Shown here: piece after piece, positions 1-5,455 of the stretch
Layout of the letters: every line of letters starts with the position of its first letter
How positions within the stretch are numbered: position 1 is the first letter of the stretch
DNA from: Rickettsiaceae bacterium
GTDB lineage: Bacteria > Pseudomonadota > Alphaproteobacteria > Rickettsiales > Rickettsiaceae
Length of the DNA: 5,455 nucleotides
NCBI GenBank assembly: GCA_022702085.1
Contig: JAKONF010000019.1
Location: 1 to 5,455, forward strand
Reading direction: 5' to 3'
Translations under genes and position numbers: made by a program
The notes under the pieces: model-generated
Databases searched by the model: none
Told to the model about the DNA's origin: nothing
The model's input: the letters and a program-made list of their open reading frames with translations, nothing else

Positions 1-52
1 TATGGCCTTGATATTTGCTTTAATTGGTTTATCTTCACTAAAACTTCGTTAA
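1..52 (+). CDS. C-terminal end of an unidentified, probably membrane, protein (5' end outside window)
   Basis: The frame beginning at base 2 is open from the window edge to a TAA at 50-52 and reads MALIFALIGLSSLKLR. The stretch is hydrophobic and ends in a short basic tail, which would suit the last membrane segment of an inner-membrane protein with a cytoplasmic C-terminus. The stop lies 6 nt before the queE start, and this tight spacing on the same strand matches the rest of the run, so the gene is probably the upstream member of the queE-queC operon. Frame 1 is also open across this short stretch, to base 69, but it would overlap queE and has no special composition. Sixteen residues are too few to name a family. 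A transporter is only a guess. The internal ATG at 2-4 is probably not the real start. Confidence 0.45.
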   Translation, partial: MALIFALIGLSSLKLR

Positions 53-58
53 AAATAT

Positions 59-736
59 ATGTTTGGTAATAACCCAAAGCGTCCCTCTTTAAGTAGTGAT
101 GGTAATAGTTTGGAGATACAAAATATCTTCAAAACCATTCAAGGAGAGGGGCCATTAGTAGGCGTTCCCGCCATATTTATTAGACTTGGCGGTTGTAATC
201 TTGCTTGCACTTTTTGTGATACAGAATTTGAAGATTTTGCACTAAAATCCATAGATTCAATTCTCGCTGAGGTAGATAAACTCAGCCTTAATACAAAACT
301 TGAAAAATCAGTTAAATTAGTGGTAATAACAGGAGGAGAGCCTTTTCGCCAGCCTATAGAGTTATTATGCGAAGAACTGATTAAATTAAATTATCAAGTA
401 CAAATTGAAACCAATGGTACTTTATTTCGCGCGCTCCCAGCTGAAGTAACTATTGTTTGCTCACCTAAAGTCACAGGACCTGCATATTATCCTATCAGAG
501 AAGATTTATTACCTAAAATATCAGCAATAAAATTTTTGTTAGCTAAAAATATGAAGCAATATTCAGATGTTGCAGAAGTTGGTCAAACTAAATATAATAT
601 TCCAGTTTATGTTCAAGCTATGGATCAATATAATCCGCAATTGAATAAAGATAACATGGAATTAACAATTACTTTAGCTTTGGAATATGGTTACCGTATA
701 TCTTGCCAAACTCATAAGATGATGAATATAGAGTAG
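59..736 (+). CDS. queE: 7-carboxy-7-deazaguanine synthase QueE (radical SAM)
   Basis: QueE converts 6-carboxy-5,6,7,8-tetrahydropterin to 7-carboxy-7-deazaguanine (CDG) in the cytoplasm, using a [4Fe-4S] cluster, S-adenosylmethionine and Mg2+. It is the third step from GTP toward preQ0 and queuosine. The 225-residue protein is a normal family length. IFKTIQGEGPLVG (residues 23-35) is the typical N-terminal signature. The cluster cysteines are C46, C50 and C53 in GGCNLACTFCDTEF, a canonical CX3CX2C spacing. TGGEP (91-95) contributes to SAM binding, ETNG is at 117-120, SPK at 135-137, and the C-terminal QTHK at 217-220. The first ATG after the in-frame stop at 50-52 is at 59, and MFGNNPKRP resembles the rickettsial QueE N-terminus I recall. 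No clear Shine-Dalgarno precedes it. queC follows after 4 nt, so the two consecutive enzymes are almost certainly co-transcribed. Confidence 0.95.
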   Translation: MFGNNPKRPSLSSDGNSLEIQNIFKTIQGEGPLVGVPAIFIRLGGCNLACTFCDTEFEDFALKSIDSILAEVDKLSLNTKLEKSVKLVVITGGEPFRQPIELLCEELIKLNYQVQIETNGTLFRALPAEVTIVCSPKVTGPAYYPIREDLLPKISAIKFLLAKNMKQYSDVAEVGQTKYNIPVYVQAMDQYNPQLNKDNMELTITLALEYGYRISCQTHKMMNIE

Positions 737-740
737 ATTT

Positions 741-1430
741 ATGAAAAAAGCAGTAATACTTGCTAGCGGCGGACTTGATTCCTCAACTGTACTTGCCATG
801 GTGCAAAAAATGAATTTTGAAATATACGCAATTAGTTTTGACTACGGTCAAAGACATAAATTTGAACTTGAAAAAGTAAAAGAATTTATCAAATCCTATA
901 ACGTAAAAGATCATAAGATTATTCATATTGACCCTAGTATTTTCAAAATTTCGTCGCTGGTAAACAAAAATATAGATTTACCTAAATATGAAAATGTGGA
1001 AGAAATAGAAGATGATATTCCTTCTTCATACGTGCCAGCTCGTAATACTATCTTCTTAAGTTACGCCCTAGGCCTTGCTGAATCAGTGGGTGCTTACGAT
1101 ATATTCATCGGTGTGCATGCTACGGATCATTCTAATTATCCTGATTGCCGGCCAGAATATATTGCAAGCTTTCAAAATATGGCAAATTTAGCTACTGCGG
1201 TAGGGGTAGAAGGCAATAAAATCACTATTCATACGCCAATAATAAATATGACTAAGAGTGATATTGTAAAAATTGGTTTAGAACATGGAGTTGACTATGT
1301 ACATACTAGTTCTTGTTATGATGTTAACCAGCAAGGTGCAGCTTGTGGGCATTGCTTGGCATGCGTAATAAGACTTGAAGCATTCAAAAATAACAAAGTT
1401 AGTGATCCTATCAATTATGTCAAGGCGTGA
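741..1430 (+). CDS. queC: 7-cyano-7-deazaguanine (preQ0) synthase QueC
   Basis: QueC uses ATP and ammonia to turn CDG, the QueE product, into the nitrile preQ0. PreQ0 is then reduced and inserted into tRNA at position 34 on the way to queuosine. The 229-residue protein opens with the PP-loop ATP-pyrophosphatase motif SGGLDSS (residues 9-15). It then shows FDYGQRHK (33-40), YVPARNTIFLSYAL (97-110), GVHATDHSNYPDCRPEY (124-140) and the structural zinc site formed by C192, C202, C205 and C208 in the CGHCLAC region. All expected motifs are intact. The start lies 4 nt after the queE stop. Any ribosome-binding sequence would lie inside the end of queE and is weak (GAG at 731-733), which suggests translational coupling. 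The downstream acetyltransferase starts 3 nt after the stop. The 6-carboxytetrahydropterin synthase QueD and the reductase QueF are not in this window. Confidence 0.96.
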   Translation: MKKAVILASGGLDSSTVLAMVQKMNFEIYAISFDYGQRHKFELEKVKEFIKSYNVKDHKIIHIDPSIFKISSLVNKNIDLPKYENVEEIEDDIPSSYVPARNTIFLSYALGLAESVGAYDIFIGVHATDHSNYPDCRPEYIASFQNMANLATAVGVEGNKITIHTPIINMTKSDIVKIGLEHGVDYVHTSSCYDVNQQGAACGHCLACVIRLEAFKNNKVSDPINYVKA

Positions 1431-1433
1431 TTT

Positions 1434-1997
1434 ATGACAATAAATAATATTAGGGAATGTTTGTTTGGTCCTTTTCCTACTATCGATCTTGGTGATATAA
1501 CGTTAAGAGAAATGAATGAAGATGACGCTGAAGCTTATTTTAATTATATGAGCAGAGCAGAAATGGCGCCTTTCTTAACCTTTGACAATATGCCAGCGAG
1601 TCTTGAAAAAGCACTGGAAGAGGTGAAATATTGGGGCAGTTTATTTAGTAATAAAAGGAGTTTTTACTGGGGAATCGCCTTAAAAGCTAATAATAAATTA
1701 ATAGGATCAGTAGGTTTTAATGTGATATCACCATCACATCTAAAAGCAGAGATAAGCTATGATCTAGATTATGATTATTGGGGCAAAGGCATGATGCTCA
1801 AATCTGCTAAAGCAGTGCTTAAATATGCTGATTTTCAACTAGGACTTATGAGAACTCAAGCAACGGTCATAACTGAAAATGTTAGATCGATAAATTTATT
1901 GGAAAGATGTGGCTTTAAAAGGGAAGGTTATTTAGAAAAATTTGAAGTAGTAGAAGGAGTGCATAAAGATTATTATATGTACGGTAGGGTAAGATAA
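1434..1997 (+). CDS. GNAT-family N-acetyltransferase, RimJ/RimL type
   Basis: This is a 187-residue acetyltransferase of the GNAT fold (Acetyltransf_3, RimJ/RimL group), transferring acetyl from acetyl-CoA to an amine. Visible elements are the opening strand IDLGDITLREMNEDDAEAYF (about 17-36), the WGIALKANNKLIGSVGF strands (79-95), the acetyl-CoA pyrophosphate-binding turn YWGKGMM (115-121) after YDLDYD, and the helix NVRSINLLERCGFKREGYLEKF (149-170) typical of family motif B. Known RimJ and RimL acetylate N-termini of ribosomal proteins, and other relatives modify antibiotics or small amines. The substrate here cannot be read from sequence. An AAGG at 1422-1425 sits 8 nt before the ATG, the best Shine-Dalgarno in the window, and supports this start. 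The gene is 3 nt from queC, so it is probably the last gene of that operon. Its stop is 3 nt from the stop of the opposing NfeD-like gene. Confidence 0.88.
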   Translation: MTINNIRECLFGPFPTIDLGDITLREMNEDDAEAYFNYMSRAEMAPFLTFDNMPASLEKALEEVKYWGSLFSNKRSFYWGIALKANNKLIGSVGFNVISPSHLKAEISYDLDYDYWGKGMMLKSAKAVLKYADFQLGLMRTQATVITENVRSINLLERCGFKREGYLEKFEVVEGVHKDYYMYGRVR

Positions 1998-2000
1998 TTC

Positions 2001-2471
2001 TTATTCAGGCATTTTAATGCACCAAGCGACATTGCCTTCCATTTTTTTGATTATCACTATCTCGCCTTTTAGAGCTGATTCAACATTGTTTGTTGTTTGC
2101 AGCTTTGCATTAAGAATAGTTCCTGACCATTTAATTTGTCCAATCACCTTTGAATTCAAATCTGAAGATAAAACTTCCGCTTTGTTACCCAACATACCTT
2201 GATAATCATCTTTGGTATTATGCTTGTAAACATAATATTTTAGTGGCCACCAAAGTATTAGAAACCAAATTAATGAAGAAGAACAAAAAATGAAAATTTG
2301 ATAATACAAAGAAAAATCATAGTTAAAGATTAACGCAGCATTAGATAAAGCCCCCAAGCCAAGAAATAAAATACCAAGCCCAGGAAATAGAGTAAATTCA
2401 GTTAAAAGCAGAACAAAACCAATAATGCCCCACAAATACGAAGGATATAAATTTGTATGTAGAAAATCCAT
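2001..2471 (-). CDS. NfeD-like membrane protein, short form
   Basis: This 156-residue protein has the layout of the short NfeD family: hydrophobic segments at about residues 11-29, 30-50 and 57-77, then a soluble domain at about 92-155 that fits the NfeD OB-fold. In that domain GMLGNKAEVLSSDLNSKVIGQIKW is followed by a conserved-looking G-E-I-V-I and EGNVAWCIKMP ending. The family is membrane bound and usually works beside a stomatin/SPFH protein, in membrane organisation or quality control. No SPFH gene is in this window. The start is 21 nt downstream of the cytochrome c stop on the same strand, so the two are probably co-transcribed. No clear Shine-Dalgarno is visible before the ATG. The stop is 3 nt from the opposing acetyltransferase stop. 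The family call is good, but the specific function is unknown. Confidence 0.8.
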   Translation of the reverse strand: MDFLHTNLYPSYLWGIIGFVLLLTEFTLFPGLGILFLGLGALSNAALIFNYDFSLYYQIFIFCSSSLIWFLILWWPLKYYVYKHNTKDDYQGMLGNKAEVLSSDLNSKVIGQIKWSGTILNAKLQTTNNVESALKGEIVIIKKMEGNVAWCIKMPE

Positions 2472-2492
2472 AGAATGTACAAAGATTGTATA

Positions 2493-3008
2493 TTATTGAT
2501 TGGTAGTTTTGAGATAAGCTATCACGTTAGCAATATCTTCTGGCTTGTCTAAACCTATAAAAGACATTTTAGTACCAGGAATATATTTGCTTGGCTTATG
2601 TAAAAATGGAAACAAGCTTTCCTCATCCCAAACGCCACCTTTGTTTGTTAAAGCCGTAGAATATTTAAATCCTTCTTTTTTAGCTTTTTCATGGCCAACT
2701 ATGCCTGCTAAATTTGGGCCAACTTTATTCGGTCCATTAGCTTCAAAGCTGTGACATGAGATACATTTTTTAGCAATTTCTTTGCCGGCTGCTGCATTTG
2801 CAACTTTCATAAGTTCTGGAATGTCAAATTTTATCTCTGCTATTGTATTGTTGACAGGAATACCTTCAGTTGTCGCAACACTATATCCTCGAGTTTGAGG
2901 CTTTAAATTAGGTTTATAGATGATATTAACTGTGACGCCAACGATCATAGTAATCAAACTAGCAAGTAAGATTGCTCCAGCTATTTTATTTAGTTCAAAT
3001 CCTGACAT
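2493..3008 (-). CDS. cycM: Membrane-anchored class I cytochrome c (CycM / c552 type)
   Basis: This 171-residue electron carrier has one N-terminal hydrophobic segment (about residues 8-30), likely an uncleaved anchor that leaves the haem domain in the periplasm. A linker to about residue 65 follows, then a single class I cytochrome c domain. The haem attachment motif is C82-I-S-C85-H86, and the sixth ligand is expected to be M148 in PGTKMSF. VGPNLAGIVG (96-105), FKYSTAL (114-120) and the final helix EDIANVIAYLKT complete the fold. Proteins of this type in alphaproteobacteria pass electrons from the cytochrome bc1 complex to the aa3 oxidase. The N-terminal MSGFELNKIAGAILLASLI resembles rickettsial CycM as I recall it. 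The ATG is preceded by an AT-rich leader with no strong Shine-Dalgarno. A 96-nt gap separates it from the upstream small gene, so it may have its own promoter. The NfeD-like gene follows after 21 nt. Confidence 0.93.
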   Translation of the reverse strand: MSGFELNKIAGAILLASLITMIVGVTVNIIYKPNLKPQTRGYSVATTEGIPVNNTIAEIKFDIPELMKVANAAAGKEIAKKCISCHSFEANGPNKVGPNLAGIVGHEKAKKEGFKYSTALTNKGGVWDEESLFPFLHKPSKYIPGTKMSFIGLDKPEDIANVIAYLKTTNQ

Positions 3009-3104
3009 AATTTAAAAATTTTGAATATTTAAAGGATAACAAAATATTACTAATCAAGCTATAAATTTCTCTAATTTACAATTAGATATTATGAATGAAG
3101 TAAA

Positions 3105-3365
3105 TTATTGTTCATCTATAAAGATATTTTCATAAGTATTTGAGCCAAGAGATTTTATATCAGAATCAGTCATGATATCTACGTCATCTTCTTCGTTTGT
3201 TTCATTCATATATATCTTTTTACTGAATTCAATAGAAAGCAATATCTTCAATTTCTCTTTTTCTTCTTGCTTAGTTTTGTATTTTAACCAATGGTTTTTC
3301 TTCTTAGAAAGTATAAAATTTTTTTCTCTGAGATTATGATTTTTTCTAGCTTTATTCTTAGGCAT
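3105..3365 (-). CDS. Hypothetical small protein with basic N-terminal and acidic C-terminal halves
   Basis: I do not recognise this 86-residue protein. It is strongly charge-polarised. Fifteen of its 16 lysines lie in the first 50 residues, in a region starting MPKNKARKNH and containing KKKNHWLKYKTKQEEKEKLK, which may form a helix. Residues 54-86 hold eleven acidic residues and only one lysine. There is no cysteine, signal peptide or membrane segment. The basic half would suit binding to nucleic acid or ribosomes, and the acidic tail could mask it or bind a partner; both are inference. It lies 38 nt downstream of tsaD on the same strand and 96 nt before the cytochrome c gene, so it could be read from the tsaD transcript. 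No clear Shine-Dalgarno precedes the ATG. In AT-rich DNA a lysine-rich frame can arise by chance, so it may not be a real gene, but it fills its gap neatly and on the expected strand. Confidence 0.6.
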   Translation of the reverse strand: MPKNKARKNHNLREKNFILSKKKNHWLKYKTKQEEKEKLKILLSIEFSKKIYMNETNEEDDVDIMTDSDIKSLGSNTYENIFIDEQ

Positions 3366-3403
3366 AATTTGCGTATTTGATTTTGAAAATCTATTTAATA
3401 AAC

Positions 3404-4435
3404 TTATTCTACTTCATCCAAATTCCAGCGCGCTCTTGGACAGAAAGTTAGATCATTAAATTTTTGGCTATTGAACCTCTCAAGGCCTGCATAAGCTATC
3501 ATCGCAGCATTATCAGTACATAATTTGATCGGCAAAGTAAAAAATTCAAAGTCATGTTGTTGCGCAGTATTAGCTATTACAGCATTTAAGTACTTATTTG
3601 CAGCAACGCCGCCAGCAGCAACAAAGCTACGATTTTTATTGGCTTCAAGATAAATCTTGATAGCCCAGGAAAGTTTAGCTGCTAAAATTTGGGCGATGGT
3701 GAATTGAAAGCTGGCTGCTATATTATTTATTTTTGCATCATCAAGTGGTCCAATCTTATCAATAAGTAATTTAACTGCTGTTTTAAGTCCAGAAAAAGAC
3801 ATATCACAATTTGCCTGATTTATTATCGGCTTTGGTAAAACATAAGTTGCTGGATTACCAAGCTTGGCTCTTTGCTCAATTTCTGGACCACCTGGAAAAG
3901 ATAAATTCATCATTTTAGCAACCTTATCAAAAGCTTCACCAACTGCATCATCTATAGTTTGACCCAAGATTTTATATTTTCCAAGAGCTTCCACCGAAAC
4001 AAATTGGCAATGGCCACCCGATATCAATAATAATAAATAAGGATAAGAAATATCGCTAACTAACCTAGCGGTCAGGGCATGACCTTCTAGATGATTAATG
4101 CTGATGAAAGGTATTTTTAAGGCGCTTGATAAGCCTTTACTTAGCATTGAGCCAACAATTACGCCACCAATTAGGCCAGGTCCGCAAGTAGCTGCAATAG
4201 CACTTAACTCATTCAATTCAATTCTAGCTTCTTTTAAAGCCATTTTAACTGCTTGATCTAAATTTTGCATGTGCGACCTGGCAGCTATTTCAGGAACAAC
4301 TCCTTTGTAGATACTATGTTCATTATTTTGCGAGATAACAATATTGGCTAAAATTTGCTTATCAGAACTTACTATTGAAGCAGAGCTATCATCGCAACTG
4401 GATTCAATGCCTAAGATAAGGGTTTTAGCTTGCAT
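3404..4435 (-). CDS. tsaD: tRNA N6-threonylcarbamoyladenosine transferase TsaD (Gcp/Kae1/YgjD)
   Basis: TsaD, working with TsaB and TsaE, transfers the threonylcarbamoyl group from threonylcarbamoyl-AMP to A37 of tRNAs that read ANN codons. It acts in the cytoplasm and is normally essential. The 343 residues match the usual bacterial length. Seen in order are [14 protein letters not shown] (residues 9-22, phosphate-binding motif of the ASKHA fold), [12 protein letters not shown] (48-59), [12 protein letters not shown] (84-95), the metal-binding pair H115 and H119 in [17 protein letters not shown] (139-144), [14 protein letters not shown] (162-175), FPGGPEIE (180-187), MSFSGLKTA (212-220), GGVAANKYL (275-283) and the third metal ligand D308 in [12 protein letters not shown]. 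No key residue is missing. The ATG at 4435-4433 gives the normal N-terminus, [11 protein letters not shown]. It has no visible Shine-Dalgarno, and a long inverted repeat ends 24 nt upstream. The TsaB and TsaE genes are not in the window. Confidence 0.97.
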   Translation of the reverse strand: MQAKTLILGIESSCDDSSASIVSSDKQILANIVISQNNEHSIYKGVVPEIAARSHMQNLDQAVKMALKEARIELNELSAIAATCGPGLIGGVIVGSMLSKGLSSALKIPFISINHLEGHALTARLVSDISYPYLLLLISGGHCQFVSVEALGKYKILGQTIDDAVGEAFDKVAKMMNLSFPGGPEIEQRAKLGNPATYVLPKPIINQANCDMSFSGLKTAVKLLIDKIGPLDDAKINNIAASFQFTIAQILAAKLSWAIKIYLEANKNRSFVAAGGVAANKYLNAVIANTAQQHDFEFFTLPIKLCTDNAAMIAYAGLERFNSQKFNDLTFCPRARWNLDEVE

Positions 4436-4459
4436 AATATATTAGGGTGACTAAGTTTT

Positions 4460-4515
4460 TGCCTAGATATTTTAGATAATACTATATGTAATTCATTATC
4501 TAAAATATCTAGGCA
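4460..4515. repeat. Perfect 21-nt inverted repeat with 14-nt loop between the hydrolase gene and tsaD
   Basis: Bases 4460-4480 and 4495-4515 are exact reverse complements over 21 nt, separated by 14 nt (4481-4494). The outer six bases of the left arm are TGCCTA. Each arm contains the hexamer TAGATA twice, 9 nt apart (4464-4469 and 4473-4478; complements at 4497-4502 and 4506-4511). The element fills most of the 87-nt gap between the hydrolase stop and the tsaD start. On the minus-strand transcript the stem is followed by AAAAACUUAG, not by a U-tract, and on the plus strand by AGCAAATG. It is therefore not a standard intrinsic terminator, though it could still end or protect the hydrolase mRNA. 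An operator, or a copy of a dispersed palindromic element, is equally possible. Confidence 0.85.
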
Positions 4516-4522
4516 GCAAATG

Positions 4523-5455
4523 TTATTTTGTTGACATTAAAGCATTTATTACATTCTGCTCGAAGTAATATATATCTAATTGATTCTCAGCTTTGGTGAG
4601 ATCAATTTTGCTTTCCATTTCTTTTGGTACTGGAATTTGCATAGCATTACTCAGTATCACGTAGTAGAAGTCTTTGCTTGGTACATAACCGCTTTCACTT
4701 CTATAACCTACAGCCTTTCCTGCATGATGATACATCACGTTACCACTGCTTAATTCAGTTATAAAAATGCCATAACCAGTGTAACTTTTAAATTCATTCT
4801 TTTTATTCTCAATTAAAAGATGTTTTGTAGTCATTTCTTTATAGGATTTGTCAGATAAAATTTTACCTTGATGTAATGCTTGATGCCACTTGAGTAAATC
4901 CTGAGCATTAGATATTATCCCTCCATCAGCGTAAGGTACTACAACAAATTCAACCTTAGCAGGCGCAAAATGAGGTTGCTGGCCAGTAGGAACTACAAAA
5001 TAACCTCTAGGATATGGATTGTAACCATCATCTTTTTGCATTTTGAGTACTTCTTCTAAAGAAGCTAGACGAGTATTGTTCATCCCTAGAGGCACAAAAA
5101 ATTCTTCTTTAAAGAAATCGCTTAACAGTTTGTTACTCACTTTTTCAATAATTAGACCCAGTAATACATAGTTTGTATTAGTATATTTGTGAATCTTAAC
5201 TGATTTTAGATCTACCGGAAAAGAGGCAACATGATGAGCTATTTGACGATTAATATCACTATGAGGCAAGGATGAATCAATTTTCATATTCATGAAATAT
5301 TCAGCAATGCCGCTGGTATGAGTTAATAAATCATGAATAGTAACTTCATCTGCCCAACCAGGTACCTTGTTGTTTGCCCAAATATTTGCTTCTTTATTTA
5401 AATATTTGCTAACTTTGTCGTGGACATTTAATTTGCCTTGATCCTGCAAACGTAA
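4523..5455 (-). CDS. Beta-lactamase-fold serine hydrolase (class C / penicillin-binding protein-like), N-terminus outside window
   Basis: The frame stays open to the window edge and gives 310 visible residues, beginning LRLQDQGKLNVHDKVSKYL. The TTG at 5449-5447 is an internal leucine codon in a typical family segment, not a start. The signal peptide, if any, and the catalytic SxxK lie beyond the edge. Numbered from the first complete codon, visible family motifs are LLTHTSGI (43-50), the second active-site motif Y91-T92-N93 in KYTNTNYVLLGLIIEK, FFVPLGMNNT (119-128), DGGIISNAQDLLKW (177-190) and H244-A245-G246, the HxG version of the KTG triad. The HxG form and the domain order suggest an esterase, D-amino-acid peptidase or carboxypeptidase-like member of family PF00144. 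Resistance to beta-lactams cannot be inferred. The gene is probably exported, but the evidence is outside the window. It ends 87 nt before tsaD, with the inverted repeat in between. Confidence 0.88.
   Translation of the reverse strand, partial: LRLQDQGKLNVHDKVSKYLNKEANIWANNKVPGWADEVTIHDLLTHTSGIAEYFMNMKIDSSLPHSDINRQIAHHVASFPVDLKSVKIHKYTNTNYVLLGLIIEKVSNKLLSDFFKEEFFVPLGMNNTRLASLEEVLKMQKDDGYNPYPRGYFVVPTGQQPHFAPAKVEFVVVPYADGGIISNAQDLLKWHQALHQGKILSDKSYKEMTTKHLLIENKKNEFKSYTGYGIFITELSSGNVMYHHAGKAVGYRSESGYVPSKDFYYVILSNAMQIPVPKEMESKIDLTKAENQLDIYYFEQNVINALMSTK

Noticed and set aside
2009..2021. gcatt-tt-aatgc at the convergent junction as a terminator
   Set aside because: It lies within the coding end of the NfeD-like gene, the loop is too small and no T-run follows.
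2017..2202. Plus-strand open frame of 61 codons
   Set aside because: It lies entirely antisense to the NfeD-like gene, has no family features, and is explained as the complement of a real coding region.
2478..2490. Small inverted repeat tacaa-aga-ttgta just before the NfeD-like start
   Set aside because: A 5-bp AT-rich stem is too short and weak to support a regulatory or terminator call.
2545..2754. Plus-strand open frame of 69 codons
   Set aside because: It is antisense to the haem domain of the cytochrome c gene, which has all expected motifs. The plus-strand product has no recognisable features.
3028..3057. Possible minus-strand promoter for the cytochrome c gene (TTGATT at 3057-3052, TTTAAA at 3033-3028, 18-nt spacer)
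   Set aside because: Each box matches the consensus at only about four of six positions, and AT-rich DNA offers many such pairs. The 96-nt gap makes a promoter plausible, but the sequence does not single one out.
3071..3085. Six-base inverted repeat (ctaatt-tac-aattag) after the small hypothetical gene, possible terminator
   Set aside because: The stem is almost all A-T, has a 3-nt loop and no following T-run. Short repeats like this are expected by chance in AT-rich DNA.
4460..4515. Terminal inverted repeats of an insertion sequence or MITE
   Set aside because: Only 14 nt lie between the arms and no flanking target-site duplication is visible, so this is treated as a simple palindrome unless genome copies are found.

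Overview
The window is AT-rich (about one third G+C by eye), tightly packed DNA from a bacterium. It most likely comes from an alphaproteobacterium of the Rickettsiales, close to Rickettsiaceae. This rests on my recall of protein families, not on a search. The QueE start (MFGNNPKRP), the QueC sequence, the membrane-anchored CycM-type cytochrome c (MSGFELNKIAGAIL...) and the TsaD wording ([27 protein letters not shown]) all resemble rickettsial versions. Most genes lack a clear Shine-Dalgarno sequence.

Layout. The left third (1-1997) is a plus-strand run: the last codons of an unidentified, probably membrane, protein, then queE, queC and a RimJ/RimL-type GNAT acetyltransferase. The gaps are only 6, 4 and 3 nt, so this reads as one operon. 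QueE and QueC catalyse successive steps to preQ0, the precursor of queuosine at tRNA position 34. The right two thirds (2001-5455) is a minus-strand run, read from right to left: a beta-lactamase-fold serine hydrolase whose N-terminus lies beyond the window, tsaD (tRNA t6A37 synthesis), a small unrecognised protein with opposite charges at its two ends, a membrane-anchored cytochrome c, and a short NfeD-like membrane protein. The two runs meet tail to tail with only 3 nt between stop codons.

Structure beyond genes. The clearest non-coding signal is a perfect 21-nt inverted repeat (4460-4480 / 4495-4515, 14-nt loop) between the hydrolase and tsaD. It has no U-tract on either strand, so it is not a textbook terminator. 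There are no rRNA or tRNA genes, CRISPR arrays, insertion sequences or gene-free stretches over 300 bases. The gaps are at most 96 nt.

Overall this is mostly conserved housekeeping content. I see no convincing new multi-gene system. The items most worth a second look are the inverted repeat, the small charge-polarised protein, and the acetyltransferase coupled to the queuosine genes.
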